Positions 1 to 6,245 of a stretch of DNA of 6,925 nt are shown here, piece by piece. Source of the stretch: Kiritimatiellia bacterium (GTDB taxonomy: Bacteria; Verrucomicrobiota; Kiritimatiellia; RFP12; UBA1067); contig JAFNRY010000128.1 of the NCBI GenBank assembly GCA_017385345.1, positions 1 to 6,925 of the forward strand, read 5' to 3'. Positions within the stretch are counted from its first letter, which is position 1. Each line of letters begins with the position of its first letter. The notes beneath the pieces were generated by a model. The model had not been told where the DNA came from. It worked only from the letters and a program-made list of their open reading frames with translations, and did not search any database. Made by a program: the position numbers and the translations under genes.

Positions 1-613
1 AGGTTTCCATCGACTCGAGATCCTCCGCTTCGTGCGAAAGGCCCGCGAGGTTGGCGTCGGTCGAATATTTCTTCTTCGTGCCGACGAAGGCGACGATGCC
101 GCGCTTCGCGAGGAAATCGACCATCTGGGTGCGGCCGGGGAACTTCTTGAGCAGACCGGCGTCGCGCCACGGCGCATAGACGCCGAACTTCGGGTCGAGT
201 ACGTTGGTGTAGCGCTCGAAACGCATCTGGTCGTTGCCGCGCCCGGTAGCGCCGTGGACGAGAACCGTGCAGCCGGCCTTCTTCATGGCGGGAAGCAGCT
301 TCTGCACCGTCACCGCGCGGGCGATGCCGGTGGAGTTCCAGTAGCCGCCGTCATACATGGCCTGGCACTTGACGGTTTCAAAGCAGATATCCGCCATCTC
401 TTTCGTAACATCGACGATCTGGGTGTCTACGCCGGTGGGCGCCATGCGCTTCTTGATGTCGTTGATGTCTTTTTCGTCGGGCTGGCCGACGTTCGCCGAA
501 AACGCCTTCACCTTGACCCCCGCGTCCAGAAGCACGCAGCAGATCGTTTTCGAATCCAGACCGCCCGACACGCACACGCCGACGGTCTTGCCTTTCAACT
601 CTTCGAGTTTCAT
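1..613 (-). CDS. argG: Argininosuccinate synthase (N-terminal half, truncated by window edge)
   Basis: Cytosolic enzyme of arginine synthesis: citrulline + aspartate + ATP gives argininosuccinate + AMP + PPi. Only the first 204 codons are here; family members run about 400-450 residues, so roughly half is missing at the left edge. Visible motifs: PP-loop SGGLDS at residues 16-21, GQPDE at 43-47, HGATGRGND at 120-128 (ATP/citrulline site; the family commonly has HGxTGKGND), and YSTD...HEAEDLE at 183-200. The last block resembles the E. coli-type (long) ArgG more than the short type. The PP-loop is followed by K-T, where most family members have T-S. The ATG at 613 is chosen because AAAGGA (620-625) sits 6 nt upstream, and an extended -10 promoter lies just before it. 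It is separated from ispH by a tRNA gene, so it is probably transcribed from its own promoter, perhaps with read-through from upstream. Identification is firm. Confidence 0.95.
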   Translation of the reverse strand, partial: MKLEELKGKTVGVCVSGGLDSKTICCVLLDAGVKVKAFSANVGQPDEKDINDIKKRMAPTGVDTQIVDVTKEMADICFETVKCQAMYDGGYWNSTGIARAVTVQKLLPAMKKAGCTVLVHGATGRGNDQMRFERYTNVLDPKFGVYAPWRDAGLLKKFPGRTQMVDFLAKRGIVAFVGTKKKYSTDANLAGLSHEAEDLESMET

Positions 614-638
614 CTCATGTCCTTTCAATGTTCCGCAT

Positions 639-647
639 ATTATACCA
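639..647 (-). promoter_or_regulatory. Extended -10 promoter of argG
   Basis: On the minus strand the sequence reads TGGTATAAT: a perfect TATAAT (644-639) with the TGn extension. It lies 25 nt upstream of the argG ATG. No good -35 is seen at 15-18 nt (best candidates CTGTTT or TGTTTC), which is usual for extended -10 promoters. The remaining gap between the tRNA and argG (614-695) holds only the argG ribosome binding site and a weak GC-rich hairpin without a T-tract. Confidence 0.7.
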
Positions 648-694
648 CAATAATGCCGGGAAACAGGCCGCTCGCCGACCGCGGCGGCGTGGCA

Positions 695-783
<89 letters not shown>

Positions 784-792
784 ATGGCCGGA

Positions 793-801
793 ATTATACC
801 A
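793..801 (-). promoter_or_regulatory. Extended -10 promoter of the tRNA-Ser gene, overlapping the ispH stop
   Basis: The minus strand reads TGGTATAAT, the same 9-mer as in front of argG. TATAAT occupies 798-793 and includes the ispH stop codon TAA (796-794). The predicted transcription start falls 2-4 nt before the tRNA 5' end. The -35 region is poor (TTCGCG or GGTTCG depending on spacing). The tRNA could therefore be made independently of the ribH-ispH operon. Confidence 0.65.
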
Positions 802-1630
802 TATCGCCCAATACGCGAACCGCCTCGCGCAAAAAGTCCTCTGGCGTGGAAGCGCCGCTCGTGACGCCGATGCGCCGGGCGCCGGCGATGTCGAGCGCCT
901 CCAATTCCCCGAGCGTCGCCACCCTCGCGGCGCGGCACCGCGCGACTTCGCAAAGGCGCCGCGTGTTCGAGGAGTTCGCCCCGCCGAGAACGACGAGCAG
1001 ATCGCCATCGAAAGCCCGGACCGCGTCCTGCCGCTCCTTCGTCGCGCCGCAAACCTGCGCCTGCGCCTCGACTTCGAGCCGCTCCGAAAGCGCGGCGACT
1101 ATGCGCTCCGTTTCGCGCGCGTCCATCGTCGTCTGGCTTACGACGCCGATCTTCTCCCCCCGCGGGAGCGACGCCGCGAAAGCCTCCGCCTCGGCCGCGG
1201 AAGACACGGCTACGGCGCCTGACGCCTCTCCGAGTATTCCCGCGGTCTCCGCGTGGTTGCGGTATCCGGCGACGACGACTTTCAGTCCGCGGGAGGCGAA
1301 CGCGCGCGCCGCCTCGTGGACGCGCTCGACGAAGGGGCAGGTGGCGTCGACGACCTCGAGCCCGCGGCGTCTGGCGCGCTCCCTGGTCTGCGGACTGGCG
1401 CCGTGCGCGGAAAAAAGAACGCGGCCGCCTTCCGGCACTTCGTCGATGTCGTCCACGAACTTCAACCCGGAACGGCGGAGCGATTCGACGACCTGCGGGT
1501 TGTGGACTATTTCATGGAGGCAGAACGCGCCGCCGGCGGCGCAGAAGGCGCGCGCCTTGCGCAACGCCGCCGCCACGCCCGCGCAGAAACCGTGCGGCTC
1601 GAGAACGACGATCTGCGGGCGCCCGCTCAA
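794..1630 (-). CDS. ispH: 4-hydroxy-3-methylbut-2-enyl diphosphate reductase (IspH/LytB)
   Basis: Iron-sulfur enzyme for the last step of the MEP (non-mevalonate) pathway, converting HMBPP to IPP and DMAPP. With a TTG start the protein has 278 residues, slightly shorter than E. coli (316). The three cluster cysteines are present: GFCAGV (Cys16), DATCPF (Cys98) and CGATKERQ (Cys194). Substrate-binding elements are also seen: IVHN (His43), SAHG (His76), QTTMD (166-170), NSSN (219-222) and TSGAS (257-261). The catalytic glutamate block usually written GHPE reads NHAE here (His126, Glu128), so glycine and proline are replaced but His and Glu are kept. The TTG start forms a TTGA 4-nt overlap with the mazG stop and places the first cysteine near its usual position (12 in E. 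coli). An in-frame GTG at 1663 would add 11 residues and is the alternative start. Fourth gene of the ribH operon. Function is secure; the start is less so. Confidence 0.94.
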   Translation of the reverse strand: MSGRPQIVVLEPHGFCAGVAAALRKARAFCAAGGAFCLHEIVHNPQVVESLRRSGLKFVDDIDEVPEGGRVLFSAHGASPQTRERARRRGLEVVDATCPFVERVHEAARAFASRGLKVVVAGYRNHAETAGILGEASGAVAVSSAAEAEAFAASLPRGEKIGVVSQTTMDARETERIVAALSERLEVEAQAQVCGATKERQDAVRAFDGDLLVVLGGANSSNTRRLCEVARCRAARVATLGELEALDIAGARRIGVTSGASTPEDFLREAVRVLGDMV

Positions 1631-2436
1631 TCCTTCTTCGGCGAGGCCTTGGCCTCTTCCCACAGAGCGTCCATCTCCTCGAGCGTCATGTCGCAGAGAT
1701 TGCGCCCGGAAGACTTGGCCGACGCTTCGACAGCGCGGAATCTGGCGGCGAACTTATCCGTCGCCGAAGCCGCCGCGCTTTCCGCGTCCACTCCGAGATG
1801 CCGCGCGAGATTGCACACGGCGAAAATCAAATCTCCGAGTTCTTCCTTGACGCGCGCCGAATCCGCCGGTTTGGCGCTTTTGCGCTCCTTCGCGGCGGCA
1901 AGGGTCTCTTCAAGCTCCTCCCTTACCTTGTCTGCGGGACCGTCGGCGTCCTTCCAGTCGAAACCGACGCGCGCGGCCTTCTCCTGCGTGCGCTGCGCCT
2001 TGATCAGGGCGGGAAGCGCGGCCGGGATGCCGTCGAGAGCGCTGTGCCGCTTCTCCTTCTCGTGTTCGCGCTGCTTTATGCGCTCCCAGTTCTTCAGCAC
2101 CGCGGCCGTGTCGCCGGCCTTGACGTCGCCGAAAACGTGCGGGTGGCGGTGGACAAGCTTGTCGGCGACGGCGTTGGCCACGTCGTCGAACGTGAATCGC
2201 CCCTCGTGCTCGGCCATTACGCACTGGAAGACGACCTGCAGCAGCACGTCGCCGAGTTCCTCGATGTAGTTGGCCGTGTCGCCGGGCCTCCCCATCGCGT
2301 CGAGAAGTTCATACGTCTCCTCGAGGACGCAGGGCTTCAGGGATTCGAGCGTCTGCTCTCTGTCCCACGGGCAACCGGACTGCGGATCGCGGAGCCGGGC
2401 CGTTATTTCGACGAGCCTGTCTATCGCTTCGTTCAT
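1627..2436 (-). CDS. mazG: Nucleoside triphosphate pyrophosphohydrolase MazG
   Basis: House-cleaning enzyme that hydrolyses NTPs or dNTPs to the monophosphate and PPi. The 269 residues match the usual two-domain form (E. coli 263). N-terminal domain: CPWD at 22-25, a metal-binding EE..E helix at 39-43, EELGD at 59-63 and RHPHVF at 97-102. C-terminal domain: GFDW at 158-161, EELEE at 173-177 and a second EELGD at 198-202. Both domains keep their acidic metal ligands. The ATG at 2436 overlaps the phosphofructokinase stop as ATGA, implying translational coupling; no strong Shine-Dalgarno precedes it. The reading frame stays open for 77 codons upstream of this ATG, but that stretch looks like the shadow of the phosphofructokinase gene. 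Its PPi product is the phosphoryl donor of the enzyme encoded just upstream. Identification is firm. Confidence 0.95.
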   Translation of the reverse strand: MNEAIDRLVEITARLRDPQSGCPWDREQTLESLKPCVLEETYELLDAMGRPGDTANYIEELGDVLLQVVFQCVMAEHEGRFTFDDVANAVADKLVHRHPHVFGDVKAGDTAAVLKNWERIKQREHEKEKRHSALDGIPAALPALIKAQRTQEKAARVGFDWKDADGPADKVREELEETLAAAKERKSAKPADSARVKEELGDLIFAVCNLARHLGVDAESAAASATDKFAARFRAVEASAKSSGRNLCDMTLEEMDALWEEAKASPKKD

Positions 2437-3668
2437 TTCGACGTGCGTTTTTTGCGAGGATTGGGCTGGCCGATTTCGGAAAGCATCTTCCTGAACGAAC
2501 CCTTGCGGACGTTGAACGGCTTGCCTCCCTTGACGCGGGAGAATTCGCAGGCGCGGATCTGGGCGCGGGCGTTCTCGTCGGGGCCGACCACGCCGCTTTC
2601 GCCGGCGAGGGCGCACTGCACCGCAACCGCGGCGCACTTCTCGATGAAGCGCTGGTCCTTCTTGCACGCGGGGGCCGCGCGTGCAAAGTACCCGGACTTG
2701 AACACCTGCACCTTTTCGGCGCCGAGAAGTTCGCCGAACTTCTTCCCGATGTACTGCCCGACGTTCACCTTGTCAAGCCGCGGATGGCCGAACGCGTCGC
2801 ACGGAACCTCTTCGCCGCGCTTCTTCATCTCCTTGATTATGTCGGCAACGCCCGCGCCCTCGGACACGAAAATATTGACACTGTCCCACTTGTCCATGAT
2901 TTTACGCAGACGGACGGCTTCGCTCTTGAAGTTGATGCGGGCCTCGGGGACGTACACGGCGTGCACGTCCTGCCGTTCACGGTTGAGCATGAACTCGGGC
3001 ACGAACGAAACGCGCCTGAGCATCTTCCTGTAGTAGAGCGCGGTCTTGTACGTAAGCCAGCCGCAGTTGCGCCCCATGACTTCGTGGACGATCAGGCTGC
3101 GGGGGTTGGCGCTGTTCTCCTTGACCACGTCGAGGAAGAATTCCGCGCCCTTCTCGGCGGCGGTCCACGCGCCGAGCGACTGCTTGATGGGGTACACGTC
3201 GTTGTCGATCGTCTTGGGAAGCCCCACGACGGTGAGCGCGTAGCCGTTTTCGGCAAGATACTTCGCAAGGTCGGCCGCAGTTGTGTTGGTATCATCCCCG
3301 CCGATGGTGTGCAGAACGTCCACGCCGTCCTTCACGAGCTGGTCGGCCGCGACCTTGAGCGGATCCTCCCCCTCCTTGACGAGGCCGCGCTTCACGCAGT
3401 CCTTGACGTTGGTCAGCTTCACGCGGCTGTTCCCGATCGGCGAACCGCCGTGCTTCGTCAGCACGAGCGCTTTCTCCCGCACTTCGGGCGTGACAGGGAC
3501 GCTCTCGCCCTTCAACAGCCCCATGTAGCCGTTTATGTAGCCGATCATCTCGATTTCCGGCGCCGTTCTCGTATATTCGGCGATGAGATAGCCGATCGAA
3601 GCGCTCAAACACGGAGCGAGCCCGCCCGCAGTCAAAAACGCAACCTTCTTCACCTTCTTTTCGCTCAT
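2433..3668 (-). CDS. pfp: Pyrophosphate-dependent 6-phosphofructokinase (PPi-PFK)
   Basis: Reversible glycolytic enzyme: PPi + fructose-6-phosphate gives fructose-1,6-bisphosphate + Pi. It has 411 residues, against about 320 for ATP-PFK of the E. coli type. Two signatures point to PPi rather than ATP: GGDD at 123-126 (ATP enzymes have GGDG) and PKTIDND at 151-157 (ATP enzymes have PGTIDND), with the catalytic Asp at 155. Other family blocks are TAGGLAPC at 13-20, MGRNCG at 198-203, SEGAG at 269-273 and GYFAR at 326-330. The N-terminal LTAGGLAPC style resembles the pfp group I recall from Rhizobiales and PVC bacteria. ATG 3668 is preferred because AAGGAG (3678-3683) lies 9 nt upstream inside ribH and the ATGA overlaps the ribH stop. 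It ends in a similar ATGA overlap with mazG. No ATP-PFK is seen in the window. Confidence 0.94.
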   Translation of the reverse strand: MSEKKVKKVAFLTAGGLAPCLSASIGYLIAEYTRTAPEIEMIGYINGYMGLLKGESVPVTPEVREKALVLTKHGGSPIGNSRVKLTNVKDCVKRGLVKEGEDPLKVAADQLVKDGVDVLHTIGGDDTNTTAADLAKYLAENGYALTVVGLPKTIDNDVYPIKQSLGAWTAAEKGAEFFLDVVKENSANPRSLIVHEVMGRNCGWLTYKTALYYRKMLRRVSFVPEFMLNRERQDVHAVYVPEARINFKSEAVRLRKIMDKWDSVNIFVSEGAGVADIIKEMKKRGEEVPCDAFGHPRLDKVNVGQYIGKKFGELLGAEKVQVFKSGYFARAAPACKKDQRFIEKCAAVAVQCALAGESGVVGPDENARAQIRACEFSRVKGGKPFNVRKGSFRKMLSEIGQPNPRKKRTSK

Positions 3669-4132
3669 TTTCCCAGTCTCCTTTTCAAGTTCGCCATTTC
3701 CACAGCCGCCTGCATGGCGGAAAACCCTTTGTTCCCCTGCTTCGTGCCGCACCTCTCGACGGCCTGCTCGAGATTCTCGGCCGATACGACCCCGTCAACA
3801 ACCGGCACGCCCGAATCGAGCGATATCTGGCTGAACGCGCGGGCCGTCGTCTCGTTTATGAGCGACGCATGCGCCGTCGATCCCTGCACTACCGCGCCAA
3901 GGCACACAATCGCGTCGTATTCGCCGCTTTTCGCCGCAATACTCGCAACAAGAGGCTCTTCGTACGCGCCAGGCACGCGCACAAGCGTCAAATCCTTCCC
4001 GTCGCCGCCAAGACGGACGAACGCGTCCTCCGCCCCCTTGACCAGCTGCTCGACGAGAAAACTGTTGAAGCGCGACGCGACCACGGCCATCTTAAGGCCT
4101 TTAGCCGTCAACTCTCCGTTTATCTCTTTCAT
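3665..4132 (-). CDS. ribH: 6,7-dimethyl-8-ribityllumazine synthase
   Basis: Penultimate step of riboflavin synthesis, condensing 5-amino-6-ribitylaminouracil with 3,4-dihydroxy-2-butanone 4-phosphate. The 155 residues are of normal length. Key residues fall at positions matching B. subtilis numbering: SRFN (Phe22), VPGAYE (53-58), His88, Arg127 and GTKQGNKG with Lys135. The phosphate-binding loop is atypical: it reads VVQGSTAHAS, where the family usually has an IRG.T.H(Y/F) pattern. The Arg at 83 is thus Gln, and the aromatic residue after His88 is lost. The rest is well conserved, so activity is likely kept. First gene of the operon, behind a strong promoter; GGAG lies 3 nt before the ATG. 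No other rib gene or FMN riboswitch is seen next to it. Confidence 0.95.
   Translation of the reverse strand: MKEINGELTAKGLKMAVVASRFNSFLVEQLVKGAEDAFVRLGGDGKDLTLVRVPGAYEEPLVASIAAKSGEYDAIVCLGAVVQGSTAHASLINETTARAFSQISLDSGVPVVDGVVSAENLEQAVERCGTKQGNKGFSAMQAAVEMANLKRRLGK
3678..3683 (-). promoter_or_regulatory. Ribosome binding site of pfp
   Basis: AAGGAG within the last codons of ribH, 9 nt before the pfp ATG at 3668. It decides this start over the longer open frame running back to 3752. Confidence 0.75.
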
Positions 4133-4144
4133 ACTCTCCGTTTC

Positions 4145-4165
4145 TTTCCGCTTCGCTTGCGGAAA
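4145..4165 (-). promoter_or_regulatory. 5'-terminal hairpin in the ribH operon leader
   Basis: Perfect 7-bp inverted repeat TTTCCGC / GCGGAAA around a 7-nt loop AAGCGAA. It begins about 2 nt after the predicted transcription start (about 4167) and ends 12 nt before the ribH ATG, just before the GGAG ribosome binding site. A stem at the extreme 5' end could protect the mRNA or limit ribosome access. It is too short to be a known riboswitch. Confidence 0.5.
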
Positions 4166-4173
4166 ACTCTTCT

Positions 4174-4202
4174 ATTTTATCAACTTTTTGGAATATTGTC
4201 AA
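4174..4202 (-). promoter_or_regulatory. Sigma70-type promoter of the ribH-pfp-mazG-ispH operon
   Basis: Consensus -35 TTGACA (4202-4197), a 17-nt spacer and -10 TAAAAT (4179-4174) in an AT-rich island within otherwise GC-rich DNA. The predicted start is near 4167, giving a leader of about 35 nt. This is the strongest promoter in the window. Its -35 box shares two T's with the T-tract of the upstream terminator. Confidence 0.85.
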
Positions 4203-4219
4203 AAACTCCGCCTCGCGGA
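4201..4219 (-). terminator. Intrinsic terminator of the sugar operon
   Basis: After the transporter stop, the minus strand has stem TCCGC (4219-4215), loop GAG, stem GCGGA (4211-4207), a G, then TTTTT (4205-4201). The stem is only 5 bp, so strength is uncertain, but its position 20 nt past the stop and the T5 tract fit a terminator. An alternative pairing CGCCT/AGGCG over the same bases is also possible. The last two T's belong to the next -35 box. Confidence 0.55.
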
Positions 4220-4238
4220 CTTCCAGGCGCGATCCGGA

Positions 4239-5465
4239 TTATGCCAGCGCGGTTCCGCCGGTTTCCTTTACAAACCGGCGCAGGATGAAGAACGAAACGA
4301 GGGACACGACGGCATATACTTCGAAGCATCCGCCCGCGCCGAGAGCGGCGGATATCGGCGGGAACGACAGGGTCACGCTGTAGCAGCCGATCCACAGCGC
4401 GGCGATGCAGATAGACATGGCCGTGCCGCGCACGCGCGTCGGAAACAGTTCCGAAACGACCACCCAGACGACCGGTCCGAGCGTGGTGGCGAAGGAAATA
4501 ACGACGCCGATCAGCGCGGCGAGCGTCCAGAAGCCGCCGAAGCCGAAACGGTACGAGCAGCCGAGCAGCGCGTGGAACACGGCCAGGGCCGCCGCGCCCG
4601 CGAGAAGAAGCCTGCGGCGGCCGACGCGATCAACGAGGAAGATCGCGACAACGGTTCCGGAAAGATTCGCCGCGCCTATGCCGATCTGGTTGACGATCGC
4701 CCCGTCGAGATCGAATCCGGCTTTGGAGAGAATGTCCGAAGCATAATAGAGAACGGCGTTGATTCCGCTCCATTGCTGATATACTGCGATGAACACGCCG
4801 AGGGCGATCGCGCCGCCGAGCCCCTTCCACGCCCCCGCCGCCGCCCTGCACGCGGCGGTCTTGGCCGTGCCGCGCGAAGCGAGCCACATCGGCGATTCCG
4901 GTATCGCGAAGCAAAGGACGAGAAACGCTATCGAAGGAACCGCGCCCACGCCGAACATGACGCGCCAGTTCAAAGATACGTCGGAAACCGTCTTGAAAAC
5001 GACCCAATTGGAAAACTGCGCGAGGATGATGCCCAGGACGATAGCCAGCTGGTTCACGGAAACGAGCGCGCCGCGCTTTTCGGGCGGCGACACCTCCGCG
5101 ATGTAGAGCGGCGAAGCGTTCGACGCGATGCCGATGCCGACGCCTCCGAGAACGCGATAGACGATGAAACTCCATATCGAGCCGGCGAGCGCGGTTCCGG
5201 CGGCCCCGGCGAGGAAAAACAGCGCGGACGCCGCCAGCGCCGCGCGGCGCCCGAACCTGTCTGGCAGCCGCATGAAACCGATCGCCCCGACGATACAGCC
5301 TACGACCGCGCTCGACATGGCGAAGCCCGACGTCCACGAATCGAGCGCCGGATCGATGCCGAACGCCGGTTCGTAGAACGGCTTGGCCCCGGAGATCACC
5401 ACGGTGTCGAAACCGAAGAGCAGGCCGCCGAGCGCGGCCACGAGACACAGGAACGCGAGCTTCAC
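4239..5465 (-). CDS. MFS sugar porter (sugar:proton symporter family), shortened
   Basis: Inner-membrane sugar transporter with the hallmarks of the sugar porter family (XylE, GalP, GLUT relatives). Seen in order: GGLLFGFD.VVISG in TM1 (Asp20 matches the proton-coupling Asp27 of XylE), DRFGRR (69-74), YRVLGGVGIG with Arg104, PESPMWL (189-195), YQQWSGIN in TM7 (229-236), DRVGRR (279-284), GPVVW...SELFP (330-341) and a degenerate VKETGG at the C-terminus. It has only 408 residues; relatives have about 460-500. The segment from PESP to QQWSGIN is about 25 residues shorter than in XylE, removing most of the cytoplasmic linker helices, and the C-terminal tail stops just after the last motif. The GTG start at 5465 gives a GTGA overlap with the upstream stop and has AAAGGA 8 nt upstream. 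The ATG at 5483 is the alternative (414 residues), but its GGAGG is only 1 nt away. Probably imports a hexose for the two upstream isomerases; the substrate cannot be read from sequence. Confidence 0.9.
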   Translation of the reverse strand: MKLAFLCLVAALGGLLFGFDTVVISGAKPFYEPAFGIDPALDSWTSGFAMSSAVVGCIVGAIGFMRLPDRFGRRAALAASALFFLAGAAGTALAGSIWSFIVYRVLGGVGIGIASNASPLYIAEVSPPEKRGALVSVNQLAIVLGIILAQFSNWVVFKTVSDVSLNWRVMFGVGAVPSIAFLVLCFAIPESPMWLASRGTAKTAACRAAAGAWKGLGGAIALGVFIAVYQQWSGINAVLYYASDILSKAGFDLDGAIVNQIGIGAANLSGTVVAIFLVDRVGRRRLLLAGAAALAVFHALLGCSYRFGFGGFWTLAALIGVVISFATTLGPVVWVVVSELFPTRVRGTAMSICIAALWIGCYSVTLSFPPISAALGAGGCFEVYAVVSLVSFFILRRFVKETGGTALA

Positions 5466-6241
5466 GGGACGAATCCTTTCCATTCCTCCGCTTTCATCGC
5501 GGGCCGCGCGACCCACAGAAAACGGTCGTGGTCGCGCACAAACTGCGAATAGATGCTTTCTCCGCGTTCCACCCCGAGCCGCAGATACGAATCGGGGGTT
5601 TTCTCCACAAGATCGCAAGGACGGTACGAAAGGTTTCTCTCCCACCGCAGGCCGACTTCGCTGTCGAGCCGCGGAAAAAACGCTATGCCGCCGTGGGCGC
5701 GGACCCCGGCGTAGTCGAAACCGAAGTCGCGCACGCACCACGCGCCGAACGAAAGAGGCCGCCCGGGATCGGCGCTGACCGTCGCGTGCGCCCAGTACGG
5801 CGGCACGACCACGACGTCGCCCGCCCCGGCGTGGACCGCGTAGCAGCGCCCGGGATCGTCCTCCGCGCGCTCCTGCATGTAGATAACCGCTTCCCCGTCC
5901 CATATTTCGTAGAGTTCCGGCGTTGACCAGCCGCAGCTCGCGGAAACGGCGTGGATGTGACCCTGGCTCCTTATCGGCTCGTCGCCGAGCCTTCCGGCGG
6001 CGTACGTCACCACCCCGAAGAGAAGATTGCGCTTCACGATCTCATCCCGGTCGCATTTCCTTCCGACGTCCATCATTATCGCATAGACGTCTTCCGGCCC
6101 GTCGCACTGCGGGTTGCGCAGGCTTTTGCGCATGGAATCGAGCTTGCGTATCTCGAGCCCGTTGTCGAAGCAGTCGTCGCCGAGGCGGAAGCCGAACGGC
6201 TCCGTCGTGGGCGCAATATCGAATCCCGGATCGAAGTTCAT
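5462..6241 (-). CDS. Cupin-type glucose-6-phosphate isomerase family protein
   Basis: Metal-dependent phosphosugar isomerase of the cupin class (archaeal-type PGI, Pfam GPI family), unrelated to the common PGI fold. Expected reaction: glucose-6-phosphate to fructose-6-phosphate. The cupin core carries the metal ligands GHIH (His95, His97), PELYE (Glu109) and PPYWAH (His152). VPPYWAHATV is a near match to the Pyrococcus furiosus block VPPYWAHRTV, and GFDYAG after it matches GHDYGT. At 259 residues it exceeds the P. furiosus enzyme (189). It has extra N-terminal sequence, about 5 extra residues between the HxH pair and the glutamate, and a C-terminal extension of about 50 residues. The ATG at 6241 is preceded by GAGGA at 9 nt and lies 4 nt after the isomerase stop upstream. 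Its neighbours, a mannose-6-phosphate isomerase and a sugar porter, fit a sugar-entry operon. Another hexose or pentose phosphate as substrate is possible. Confidence 0.88.
   Translation of the reverse strand: MNFDPGFDIAPTTEPFGFRLGDDCFDNGLEIRKLDSMRKSLRNPQCDGPEDVYAIMMDVGRKCDRDEIVKRNLLFGVVTYAAGRLGDEPIRSQGHIHAVSASCGWSTPELYEIWDGEAVIYMQERAEDDPGRCYAVHAGAGDVVVVPPYWAHATVSADPGRPLSFGAWCVRDFGFDYAGVRAHGGIAFFPRLDSEVGLRWERNLSYRPCDLVEKTPDSYLRLGVERGESIYSQFVRDHDRFLWVARPAMKAEEWKGFVP
5474..5479 (-). promoter_or_regulatory. Ribosome binding site favouring the GTG start of the sugar porter
   Basis: AAAGGA, 8 nt before the GTG at 5465. It resembles the sites of argG (AAAGGA, 6 nt) and pfp (AAGGAG, 9 nt) and supports the GTGA stop/start overlap over the ATG at 5483. 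Confidence 0.55.
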
Positions 6242-6245
6242 GGCG

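Noticed and set aside
4133..4196. FMN riboswitch upstream of ribH
   Set aside because: The predicted leader is only about 35 nt, far too short for the RFN element, and holds just one simple hairpin.
2784..5552. A 922-codon plus-strand open frame spanning pfp, ribH and the sugar porter
   Set aside because: It is antisense to three firmly identified genes, crosses their promoter/terminator region, and has an Arg/Glu/Asp/Ala-rich composition without recognisable domains. Such frames are common opposite GC-rich genes.
4239..5903. Longer 554-residue form of the sugar porter
   Set aside because: The extra N-terminal 140 residues lie inside the cupin isomerase gene and are Arg-rich shadow sequence; TM1 motifs begin only after 5465.
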